A stretch of DNA of 22,884 nucleotides from an uncultured Oscillospiraceae bacterium (lineage in GTDB: Bacteria > Bacillota > Clostridia > Oscillospirales > Oscillospiraceae): contig CAKUEH010000038.1 in NCBI GenBank assembly GCA_934646185.1, forward strand, positions 1-22,884. The letters are read 5' to 3'. The position numbers and the translations under genes were made by a program. Under the pieces are notes generated by a model. The model saw nothing but the letters and a program-made list of their open reading frames with translations. It was not told where the DNA came from and did no database searches. This document shows positions 6,756-12,254 of this stretch, one piece after another; within the stretch, counting starts at the first letter, position 1, and each line of letters opens with the position of its first letter.

Positions 6756-7790
6756 TTACTTAGTAGCTGCTCGTTGTTTTATACGGATTTTCTTGTTGTG
6801 TCTGCGAATCTGTCTTTTTTGATTTGATGCAGATTGAACATCTGGTACCTTGATTTGGCTCGTTAACCGTCCAATTTCAGGAAACTTTCCTTCTTCGATA
6901 TTACGGGCGGCCTGTATTTGTCCTTTTAATGAAAGAATTTGTTTTGCATCTTCTTCAGAACAGGTTTCAGGACCAATAAGGGGCTTCAGCGTCTGAAACG
7001 CATTATATATGGCATTTTGAAGCCCATTAGGTACAGCAAGGGACTGTTCAGGCGTGACTACCGTTCCTGTAATTGGTTTGTAGTCAGATGGACCATAATA
7101 CTTTACTTTGGGATATTTAGGCTTGTGACCATATTTTCTCAGCACACAATCAATCATTTGCCTCAACTGATTGGGAGAAAAAGGCTTTGTACTAGAGAAG
7201 GTCATATCATCCACATACAGAGTGAATTTGCAACCGCATTGTTTCGCCAAATCAGCGATTTCTGAAAACATATCAGAATAAGCATAGAAAGCCATAATCT
7301 GACTTGTTGGACACCCGGTTGGGATGCCACCATTGTATGTTATGATGTCAGTTAGTTTTTTAGCCACATCAGGGGAAGTTTTCAATTTCTGCACAAAAAA
7401 CTGGTACACAGGTTCTCGCGTGCAGTTATCATAGAACTTTTTTATATCAACAGTCAGAACATATTTTCCATCGAGATGTGCCTTTCCATTGTCTATATAA
7501 CATTTTTGTTTTTCTCCAGAGATAAGCCATTCAGGCCGGATGACCCGGTGAAGCAGGTAAAGGATTCTGCGCTGAATAGCTTTGAGTATCTTATCCGGAG
7601 CAGTTATTTCCCTTTTTTCATCAGAATGCTTTTTGTCGATTTCAAATTTGTGATACCTGATGATACTATCAATTATTTTGAGGCCGCCGGGCTCAAGACA
7701 CAGAAGATGTTCAAGACGCTTTTTCGTCCGGCATTTATAAAGAGCACATTGAGTTATGTCATATTTTCTAATCGGCGCTTTATTCTTCAT
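6756..7790 (-). CDS. Retron-like reverse transcriptase
   Basis: A 344-residue stand-alone reverse transcriptase with no maturase or endonuclease domain, close to retron RT length. Motifs in order: 'YHKFEIDKKHSDEKREITAP' (46-65, the N-terminal region seen in bacterial RTs); 'YIDNGKAH' (98-105), which resembles the retron NAxxH motif; 'TVDIKKFYD' with catalytic D115; 'GIPTGCPTSQ' (155-164); 'LYVDDMTFS' with D194 and D195; and 'PITGTVVT' (239-246), which resembles the retron VTG motif. Retrons usually have YADD, so YVDD is a variation. The last 25 residues are very basic (KRQIRRHNKKIRIKQR). I prefer ATG 7790, preceded by AGGTGAT, over GTG 7799. The start overlaps the Xre gene. It should copy part of the structured RNA at 8474-8640 into multicopy DNA. 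Retron assignment is likely but needs the RNA confirmed. Confidence 0.82.
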   Translation of the reverse strand: MKNKAPIRKYDITQCALYKCRTKKRLEHLLCLEPGGLKIIDSIIRYHKFEIDKKHSDEKREITAPDKILKAIQRRILYLLHRVIRPEWLISGEKQKCYIDNGKAHLDGKYVLTVDIKKFYDNCTREPVYQFFVQKLKTSPDVAKKLTDIITYNGGIPTGCPTSQIMAFYAYSDMFSEIADLAKQCGCKFTLYVDDMTFSSTKPFSPNQLRQMIDCVLRKYGHKPKYPKVKYYGPSDYKPITGTVVTPEQSLAVPNGLQNAIYNAFQTLKPLIGPETCSEEDAKQILSLKGQIQAARNIEEGKFPEIGRLTSQIKVPDVQSASNQKRQIRRHNKKIRIKQRAATK

Positions 7791-8085
7791 CTGGATCACC
7801 TGCTGCCGCAGACATACTTTGTATCAAGTGTGCCATCATGTTTCTGACAAAGGCAGTTCCTTTGCCGGACTTCTCTGCTTCATCCATGTTTTCAGAAAGT
7901 AATATCAAAGAAGATAATCGGATACCGTAAATATCAGCATATTTTTGGAGTAAGTCCAAAGATGGTTGCTTTTTGTTGTTTTCAATTTCCGAAAGGTAAC
8001 TCGCAGAGATGCCAAGTTCTGAACTCATTTCACTGGCCTTATATCCATAAATGATACGCGTACGCTTCAACACATCTCCAATCAT
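7780..8085 (-). CDS. Xre-family helix-turn-helix regulator
   Basis: A 101-residue protein with a Cro/CI-type helix-turn-helix at residues about 5-60 ('LKRTRIIYGYKASEMSSELG ... SYLSEIENNKKQPSLDLLQK'), followed by about 40 residues without a recognised domain. The open frame extends to 8181, but I chose 8085 because GGGAGGTGG lies just upstream and the family normally begins with a short lead such as 'MIGDVLKRTR'. Its 3' end overlaps the reverse transcriptase start, so the two are co-translated. A 13-base palindrome at 8107-8119 in its own leader is a good autoregulatory site. Retrons with an Xre-like partner are known. Here it could repress the operon or neutralise the small peptide encoded just upstream. 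Confidence 0.85.
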   Translation of the reverse strand: MIGDVLKRTRIIYGYKASEMSSELGISASYLSEIENNKKQPSLDLLQKYADIYGIRLSSLILLSENMDEAEKSGKGTAFVRNMMAHLIQSMSAAAGDPDEE

Positions 8086-8106
8086 GCTCGCCACCTCCCA
8101 GCTATT

Positions 8107-8119
8107 TAGATTCAATCTA
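8107..8119. promoter_or_regulatory. Palindromic operator candidate upstream of the Xre gene
   Basis: TAGATTCAATCTA is a perfect palindrome around a central base. On the minus strand it directly abuts a -10-like TATTAT and lies 21 bases before the Xre start. Xre proteins bind such symmetrical sites, so autorepression of an internal promoter is plausible. Confidence 0.45.
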
Positions 8120-8187
8120 TAATACAAAGCCGCTTGGGCTAATAAACAAAAATTAGATGGGCTTCCCGTTTGCTGCACCACCTCGTC

Positions 8188-8379
8188 TTACTTCTTGAAC
8201 ATCTCACAAAAGCACTGGATGATTTGTAAAACCACCAGCAGCACTTCAAGCGCCTTAAACGCTAACCGGAATACGGTCTTGCGCCATTTACGCTTGAACT
8301 TGAAACGGTGAGAAGTCCGGGGGACCGACGAGTTGCCGGGACTGTCCTGCATGAACAGCGATTTCTTATGCTTTTGCAT
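8188..8379 (-). CDS. 63-residue basic peptide with hydrophobic C-terminal helix
   Basis: A small ORF starting 'MQKHKKSLFMQDSPGN', with a very basic middle ('HRFKFKRKWRKTVFR', about 30-44) and a hydrophobic helix 'LAFKALEVLLVVLQIIQCF' (about 45-63), ending 'CEMFKK'. The start at 8379 has AGAGG 6 bases upstream. The same frame is open to 8478, but that start falls at the foot of the long RNA hairpin and lacks a good ribosome binding site. The peptide sits between the structured RNA and the Xre gene on the same strand. A basic-plus-hydrophobic design is common in membrane-acting toxins, so it could be the operon's effector; this is inference. I do not recognise a family. It could also be a fortuitous frame inside a longer non-coding RNA. 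Confidence 0.5.
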   Translation of the reverse strand: MQKHKKSLFMQDSPGNSSVPRTSHRFKFKRKWRKTVFRLAFKALEVLLVVLQIIQCFCEMFKK

Positions 8380-8473
8380 AACATACCTCTTTCGAGAACC
8401 ACGAAGTATAGTTGGTGTGGCTCCCTCCCGGGAAAGAGTTGGTGCATACAGGACAACCCATCTAATTCCTTTG

Positions 8474-8640
8474 GGCATGGCCCAAGCTCCCGGCTTGGGT
8501 CATGCCGGGCGACGGCGCATCGGGGGTCAAGCCGTGTGCCGCCCCCGTGAGGTAGAACACCTTTAAGATGTTCCGCGAGTGCTAATGCACTCCAGTTTGG
8601 GGGAGAAGACCAGTAGAGCATCTATTCTACTTTTCGCTGC
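8474..8640 (-). ncRNA. Candidate retron-type structured RNA (five hairpins)
   Basis: From the predicted transcription start near 8640, the minus strand folds into consecutive hairpins. They are AGTAGA/TCTACT (8631-8612), GAGTGC-ATTA-GCACTC (8592-8577), GAACATC-TTAAA-GGTGTTC (8573-8555), CGGGGG/CCCCCG with a 15-base loop (8547-8521), and a long stem GGCATG-A-CCCAAGC / GCTTGGG-C-CATGCC with loop CGGGA (8506-8474). Small hairpins followed by a long stem recall msr followed by msd in retron RNAs. I did not find a convincing a1/a2 pair; CAGCGA (8638-8633) could pair only briefly with TCGCTG near 8360. The 3' end is uncertain and may reach 8400 or beyond. No T-run follows, so transcription probably continues into the peptide gene. 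Confidence 0.55.
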
Positions 8641-8646
8641 AATGCC

Positions 8647-8675
8647 ATAATAGCAAATTTCCAGCCACAAGTCAA
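8647..8675 (-). promoter_or_regulatory. Consensus promoter of the RNA-peptide-Xre-RT operon
   Basis: On the minus strand TTGACT (8675-8670), a 17-base spacer and TATTAT (8652-8647) match the housekeeping consensus well. Just upstream is an inverted repeat TTCGC-AAATA-GCGAA (within 8700-8681) that could be a regulator site. Confidence 0.75.
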
Positions 8676-8722
8676 GATACAATTTCGCTATTTGCGAATT
8701 AATTTCAGATAACGTAGTGAAA

Positions 8723-8754
8723 GCAACACCTTAGTCTCAATTCAAAGGCGTTGC
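8723..8754 (-). terminator. Hairpin upstream of the retron promoter, possible terminator
   Basis: GCAACGCCTT and AAGGTGTTGC pair over 9 of 10 positions and are followed on the minus strand by TTTC. It lies between the replication-gene remnant and the retron promoter, so it could stop readthrough. The short T-tract makes it weak. Confidence 0.4.
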
Positions 8755-8764
8755 TGTCGCCTTG

Positions 8765-8971
8765 CTATAAAGAAGTTTCAAAATCGTTCGCTTTACTCCT
8801 TGTGTCGATAGGGTAGCCGTGCGTCTCCAGTTCTCGGACACAGCCGCTGATGCTACCAATGCCGTCCTTGCAGATACGGGCAAGGCCTATGGTATATTCC
8901 CAATTCTCCAGCAGGAATGGCATGAGGGATAAAAGTCCCTTCGCTTTCAGTGCCGGCAGCATATCCCACAT
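8765..8971 (-). pseudogene. Fragment of an element replication/helix-turn-helix protein
   Basis: The frame reads 'LKAKGLLSLMPFLLENWEYTIGLARICKDGIGSISGCVRELETHGY', then degenerates. This resembles the helix-turn-helix segment found in replication-initiator-like proteins of clostridial conjugative elements, whose usual form is close to 'KAKGLLxxMLSLPExWDYTxxGLAxIxKEGxxxIxxxLxELExxGYI'. Only about 45 residues are alignable. The N-terminal part and the long C-terminal part are missing, and no ribosome binding site is evident. It is a remnant of another element at the same locus. Confidence 0.55.
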
Positions 8972-9001
8972 ATGTACGTCTTATGCGCTACGGAATGGTC
9001 T

Positions 9002-9067
9002 TTTCGTGCTATTTCGTACCGTTTCGTACACCGACGTACATCGCGGTTTGGGTCACGGTTTGGGTCA
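9002..9067. repeat. Helically phased short repeats next to tRNA-Val
   Basis: TTTCGTGC, TTTCGTAC and TTTCGTAC start at 9002, 9012 and 9022, exactly 10 bases apart. They are followed by two perfect tandem copies of CGGTTTGGGTCA (9044-9055 and 9056-9067). The array ends about 87 bases from the tRNA 3' end. The placement suits arm-type binding sites of an integrase or excisionase at an attachment site. Apart from these repeats and the tRNA terminator, the stretch 8972-9153 holds nothing I recognise. Confidence 0.6.
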
Positions 9068-9120
9068 AAACGTGACTTCAAAAATATGGTTGAACTTTTT
9101 GACTGCAAAATGCAAGAAAA

Positions 9121-9153
9121 AGCTCCGAAATCAAGCAATTTCGGAGCTTTTTA
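9121..9153 (-). terminator. Terminator downstream of tRNA-Val (bidirectional)
   Basis: The arms AGCTCCGAAAT and ATTTCGGAGCT (loop of 6) are followed by T-runs on both strands. On the minus strand it starts 5 bases after the tRNA 3' end. Its position just outside the tRNA suggests that the terminator is either original or was restored by the integrated element. Confidence 0.85.
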
Positions 9154-9230
9154 TGGTGGACAGTACAGGACTCGAACCTGTGACCCCATGCACGTCAAGC
9201 ATGTGCTCATACCAGCTGAGCTAACTGTCC
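9154..9230 (-). tRNA. tRNA-Val (anticodon GAC)
   Basis: On the minus strand the acceptor arms GGACAGT / ACTGTCC pair fully. The D-arm GCTC...GAGC, the anticodon stem CATGC/GCATG with loop TTGACGT (anticodon GAC) and the T-arm with GGTTCGAGTCC are all present, and CCA is encoded (9154-9156). The 3' end faces the mobile element, which fits use as an integration site by a tyrosine recombinase. No second copy of the 3' end is visible in the window, so the other attachment site should lie to the left of base 1. Confidence 0.93.
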
Positions 9231-9242
9231 ATCAGCGGGGTT

Positions 9243-9271
9243 ATTATACTCGATCCCGCTGCGTTTGTCAA
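9243..9271 (-). promoter_or_regulatory. Consensus promoter of tRNA-Val
   Basis: On the minus strand TTGACA (9271-9266), a 17-base spacer and TATAAT (9248-9243) are perfect consensus elements. The -35 box overlaps the end of the DUF3810 gene. Confidence 0.88.
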
Positions 9272-10332
9272 GCATTATTTTTCAGATACCACGCGATCAG
9301 CAGATCGGCGGCTTCGCCGTAGCTCTGGACGCCGGATTCCTCGGAGAAAGCCTTTAGATACGTGTCGTTGACCTTCTGGGCGGCGTCCTGGACCTTGCCC
9401 TCGTATTGGGCGTAGTGCTCGTTCGCGGCGCGGATGTCGGCGACGACGCTGTCTGACAGGGTGCTCCAGATCTGGCTGGCAGCGGTCTTGTCGACCTTTG
9501 ACAGGGCGTTGTGGCAGTAGATATACGCGCCGAACGCGCCGGAGTAGCGGAAATCATCGTTTTCCGAGGCCATGCAGGCCAGATAGGCGCAGAAATTCGC
9601 GTCGTCCTCGGCGGTGACGGCCTGGCGGTGGGCAAGCTCGTGGCACATGGTGAAGGGGATCCATGCGGTATACGTGTCCGGGTTGACGCAGGCTTCCGCC
9701 GTGAAGCAGATGAAGATGCCCGTTGTGCCCGTCTGGCTGAACAGCCGCCACGAGGCCAGCGGCTTTGCGGGCTCCAGACCGCCCGTGAACTGGTCATAGT
9801 CCTGCGCGAGCGCCGCGTAGCCGCCGGGGGCCTGCTTTGCAAGTACGGAAAACGCCGGATATACGGTCAGGTCTTCCGCGTTCCGTTCGACCTTCCCCGC
9901 GTATTCGTTCGCCTGCGCGGCGTAATAGGCCGTCGCGGCGATGAGCTCCTGCTTGGAGTATTCGCGCACGTCGAGCCCGAGCGCCTGATCGACTGACGGC
10001 CCGAAGTGGCCGAGGCCCCAGATGGCGACGAACAGGAACACGCCCGTGCTGAGCCCCAGCAGAACGCCGGCCAGCCAGCGAAGCAGACTCCGGCGCCCGG
10101 TAAACACGCGGATGAGCGTATAGAAAAACCACAGCGCCAGCAAAACCGCCAGCACCTCCCACAGCGCGATGGGCACCAGCCCGGATACCGACGAGATGGC
10201 CGCCAGAACGCCCTTGGAGAGGGCGGGATAGAACGAAAAGACCATGTCCGGCGCGGCCTTTGCAAACGCGATCATCAGGCCCGTCAGGACCAGAAGGATC
10301 GCCGATAAGATCACTCTTCCGATTGCTTTCAA
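9268..10332 (-). CDS. DUF3810 membrane protein with HExxH motif
   Basis: A 354-residue protein of the DUF3810 type. Three membrane segments (about 5-25, 56-76, 83-107) are followed by an extracytoplasmic domain with HELAH at 231-235 and 'EDDANFCAYL' at 242-251. This is the zinc-metallopeptidase pattern with a downstream acidic residue. The substrate is unknown. I place the start at TTG 10332 (AAAGG about 10 bases upstream). The ATG at 10371 overlaps the likely -10 box (TGGTATAAT, 10370-10378) and so would be untranscribed or leaderless. The gene diverges from glyQS, and its stop lies within the promoter of tRNA-Val. Composition is GC-rich, typical of the chromosome. Confidence 0.8.
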   Translation of the reverse strand: MKAIGRVILSAILLVLTGLMIAFAKAAPDMVFSFYPALSKGVLAAISSVSGLVPIALWEVLAVLLALWFFYTLIRVFTGRRSLLRWLAGVLLGLSTGVFLFVAIWGLGHFGPSVDQALGLDVREYSKQELIAATAYYAAQANEYAGKVERNAEDLTVYPAFSVLAKQAPGGYAALAQDYDQFTGGLEPAKPLASWRLFSQTGTTGIFICFTAEACVNPDTYTAWIPFTMCHELAHRQAVTAEDDANFCAYLACMASENDDFRYSGAFGAYIYCHNALSKVDKTAASQIWSTLSDSVVADIRAANEHYAQYEGKVQDAAQKVNDTYLKAFSEESGVQSYGEAADLLIAWYLKNNA

Positions 10333-10369
10333 GATGCAGATATCCTTTCCGGAAAAAATTGCTTCTTGC

Positions 10370-10378
10370 ATTATACCA
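10370..10378 (-). promoter_or_regulatory. Extended -10 promoter of the DUF3810 gene
   Basis: TGGTATAAT on the minus strand is an extended -10 element. No good -35 is found at the right distance. It lies about 40 bases before the preferred TTG start. Confidence 0.5.
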
Positions 10379-10425
10379 CATTTGCGGAAAAAACAAAACA
10401 GGTCTTTCAAATTTCTGCCGCGCGG

Positions 10426-10453
10426 TTGACTTTGCGGCGTATTTTATTATAAT
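10426..10453 (+). promoter_or_regulatory. Promoter of glyQS
   Basis: TTGACT (10426-10431), a 16-base spacer and TATAAT (10448-10453) lie 44 bases before the start. CAGGAGG at about 10480-10486 is the ribosome binding site. I see no T-box: the leader is too short for one. Confidence 0.8.
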
Positions 10454-10497
10454 AGTAAAATAAATCAAACGTCATTTACGTCAGGAGGACGAGAAAT

Positions 10498-11910
10498 ATG
10501 ATGAAAAACAGCGAAAAGTCTATGGACAAGATCATTGCCCTTTGCAAAAACCGCGGCTTTGTCTTTGCAGGCTCCGAAATTTACGGCGGTCTCGCCAACA
10601 GCTGGGACTACGGCCCCCTCGGCGTTGAATTCAAGAACAACGTCAAAAAGGCGTGGCTCAAGAAATTCGTGCAGGAGAGCCCGTACAACGTCGGCCTCGA
10701 CGCGGCCATTATCATGAACCCGCAGACGTGGATCACGACCGGCCATGTCTCCAGCTTCTCCGACCCGCTGCTCGACTGCAAGGCCTGCAAGGCCCGCCAC
10801 CGCGCCGACAAGCTGATCGGCGAAGAGCATCACGAGGTCAACGTCGACGCCATGAGCTTCGACGAGATGGACAAATTCATCGCCGAGCACGAGGATATCG
10901 TCTGCCCTGTCTGCGGCAAGCACGACTTTACCCCCATCCGCAAGTTTAACCTGATGTTCAAGACCGCCATCGGCGTCACCGAGGATTCCTCCTCGACCTG
11001 CTATCTGCGGCCGGAGACGGCGCAGGGCATCTTCGTGAACTTCGCGAACATCCAGCGCACCACCCGCCGCAAGCTGCCCTTCGGCGTCTGCCAGGTCGGC
11101 AAGGCGTTCCGCAACGAGATCACCCCGGGCAACTTCACCTTCCGTACCCGCGAGTTTGAGCAGATGGAGTGCGAATTCTTCTGCAAGCCCGGCACGGACC
11201 TTGAATGGTTCGCGTACTGGAAGGACTACTGTGTGAACTGGCTCAAGAGCCTCGGCATCCGCGAGGAAAATCTGCGCCTGCGCGACCATGAACCCGCGGA
11301 GCTGGCTTTCTACTCCAGAGCTACGACCGATATTGAATATGCGTTCCCGTTCACCGACTGGGGCGAGCTCTGGGGCATTGCCGACCGCACGGATTACGAC
11401 CTCAAGCGCCATCAGGAGGCATCCGGCAAGGATCTGACCTATTTCGATCAGGAAACGAACGAGCACTATATCCCCTACGTCATCGAGCCGTCGCTCGGCT
11501 GTGACCGCGTGGCGCTGGCGTTCCTGTGCGAAGCATATGACGAAGAGGTCATCGACGAGGCGAAGAACGATGTGCGCGTCGTTTTGCACCTGCATCCGGC
11601 GCTGGCGCCGTATAAGGCCGCGATCCTGCCGCTGAGCAAGAAGCTGGCCGAGCCGGCAAGAAAGATCTATCAGGACCTGTGCGGCGAGTTCATGCTGGAC
11701 TACGACGACACCGGCTCCATCGGCAAGCGCTATCGCCGCGAGGACGAGATCGGTACGCCGTACTGCATCACGGTCGACTTCAATACCGTCGGCGACGACA
11801 AGACCCCGGCGGACAACGCCGTCACCATCCGCGAGCGCGACTCCATGGAGCAGGTCCGCATCCCCATCAGCGAGCTGAAGAGCTGGCTGGCCGAGCACAC
11901 CAAATTCTAA
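10498..11910 (+). CDS. glyQS: Glycyl-tRNA synthetase (single-chain, dimeric type)
   Basis: A 470-residue class II synthetase that charges tRNA-Gly with glycine in the cytoplasm. The start 'MDKIIALCKNRGFVFAGSEIYGG' and 'DYGPLG' are characteristic of the alpha2 bacterial/eukaryotic-type enzyme. A cysteine cluster ('CKAC' and 'CPVCGK', about residues 94-141) lies within the insertion. Motif 2 is 'GKAFRNEITP ... FRTREFEQMECE'. Motif 3 is 'EPSLGCDRVALAFL'. The C-terminal anticodon-binding domain covers the last 110 residues or so. The length is near the family norm and the gene looks intact. Start 10498 or 10501 are both possible (ATGATG); the first fits the AGGAGG spacing. A hairpin terminator follows directly. 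Confidence 0.96.
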   Translation: MMKNSEKSMDKIIALCKNRGFVFAGSEIYGGLANSWDYGPLGVEFKNNVKKAWLKKFVQESPYNVGLDAAIIMNPQTWITTGHVSSFSDPLLDCKACKARHRADKLIGEEHHEVNVDAMSFDEMDKFIAEHEDIVCPVCGKHDFTPIRKFNLMFKTAIGVTEDSSSTCYLRPETAQGIFVNFANIQRTTRRKLPFGVCQVGKAFRNEITPGNFTFRTREFEQMECEFFCKPGTDLEWFAYWKDYCVNWLKSLGIREENLRLRDHEPAELAFYSRATTDIEYAFPFTDWGELWGIADRTDYDLKRHQEASGKDLTYFDQETNEHYIPYVIEPSLGCDRVALAFLCEAYDEEVIDEAKNDVRVVLHLHPALAPYKAAILPLSKKLAEPARKIYQDLCGEFMLDYDDTGSIGKRYRREDEIGTPYCITVDFNTVGDDKTPADNAVTIRERDSMEQVRIPISELKSWLAEHTKF

Positions 11911-11920
11911 ACAGCATAAA

Positions 11921-11941
11921 GGGGCCGCACGGCCCCTTTTT
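11921..11941 (+). terminator. Terminator after glyQS
   Basis: GGGGCC-GCAC-GGCCCC followed by five Ts, 10 bases after the glyQS stop. The ACT-domain gene begins 28 bases later, so it needs readthrough or its own promoter. Confidence 0.85.
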
Positions 11942-11969
11942 CCATATCCGAACACAGGAGGAAGCACGA

Positions 11970-12239
11970 ATGAAAGCCATTATCACTGTCGTCGGCCCCG
12001 ACCGGGTCGGCATCATCGCCGAGGTCTGCACGCTGCTGGCAGAGCTGCATATCAGCGTCGTCGAGATCAGCCAGACCATCATGCAGCATACCTTTACCAT
12101 GATCATGCTCGTCGAATGGACGGCCGGCGCGCCGGAATTCGACACGGTGCAGGCCCGCGTCACGGAAAAGGGCGAGCAGATGGGCCTGTCCATCCGCATC
12201 CAGCGGCAGGACATCTTCACCGCCATGCACACCATCTGA
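11970..12239 (+). CDS. UPF0237 ACT-domain protein
   Basis: An 89-residue protein consisting of a single ACT fold: 'AIITVVGPDRVGIIAEVCTLLAELHISVVEISQ' covers the first strand-helix-strand unit, and 'TMIMLVEW' the next strand. ACT domains bind small ligands, often amino acids, and regulate partner proteins. This family (UPF0237) is typically encoded directly before a UPF0210 protein, as here, with 15 bases between them. CAGGAGG precedes the ATG. The ligand and physiological role are not established. The longer upstream open frame is a shadow of glyQS. Confidence 0.9.
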   Translation: MKAIITVVGPDRVGIIAEVCTLLAELHISVVEISQTIMQHTFTMIMLVEWTAGAPEFDTVQARVTEKGEQMGLSIRIQRQDIFTAMHTI

Positions 12240-12254
12240 CGGAGGGGACCGGCC

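Noticed and set aside
8188..8478. The longer version (96 aa) of the small peptide
   Set aside because: The extra 33 codons begin at the foot of the long RNA hairpin and lack a ribosome binding site; the start at 8379 has one.
8308..8566. Two plus-strand ORFs opposite the structured RNA and peptide gene
   Set aside because: No good ribosome binding sites and Arg/Pro/Gly-rich translations that follow the RNA stems; the minus strand has the promoter and gene order.
6756..8640. Group II intron as explanation for the RT and structured RNA
   Set aside because: The RT lacks maturase and endonuclease domains, and I see no domain V-like hairpin downstream of it.
9002..9067. CRISPR array
   Set aside because: The repeats are 8 and 12 bases with 2- or 0-base gaps, not 25-40-base repeats with unique spacers, and no cas gene is present.
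10332..10371. ATG at 10371 as start of the DUF3810 gene
   Set aside because: It overlaps the extended -10 box and has no ribosome binding site; TTG 10332 has AAAGG and begins at the first membrane helix.
10465..11967. A 500-residue open frame antisense to glyQS
   Set aside because: It mirrors glyQS codon bias in a GC-rich genome; glyQS motifs are unmistakable.
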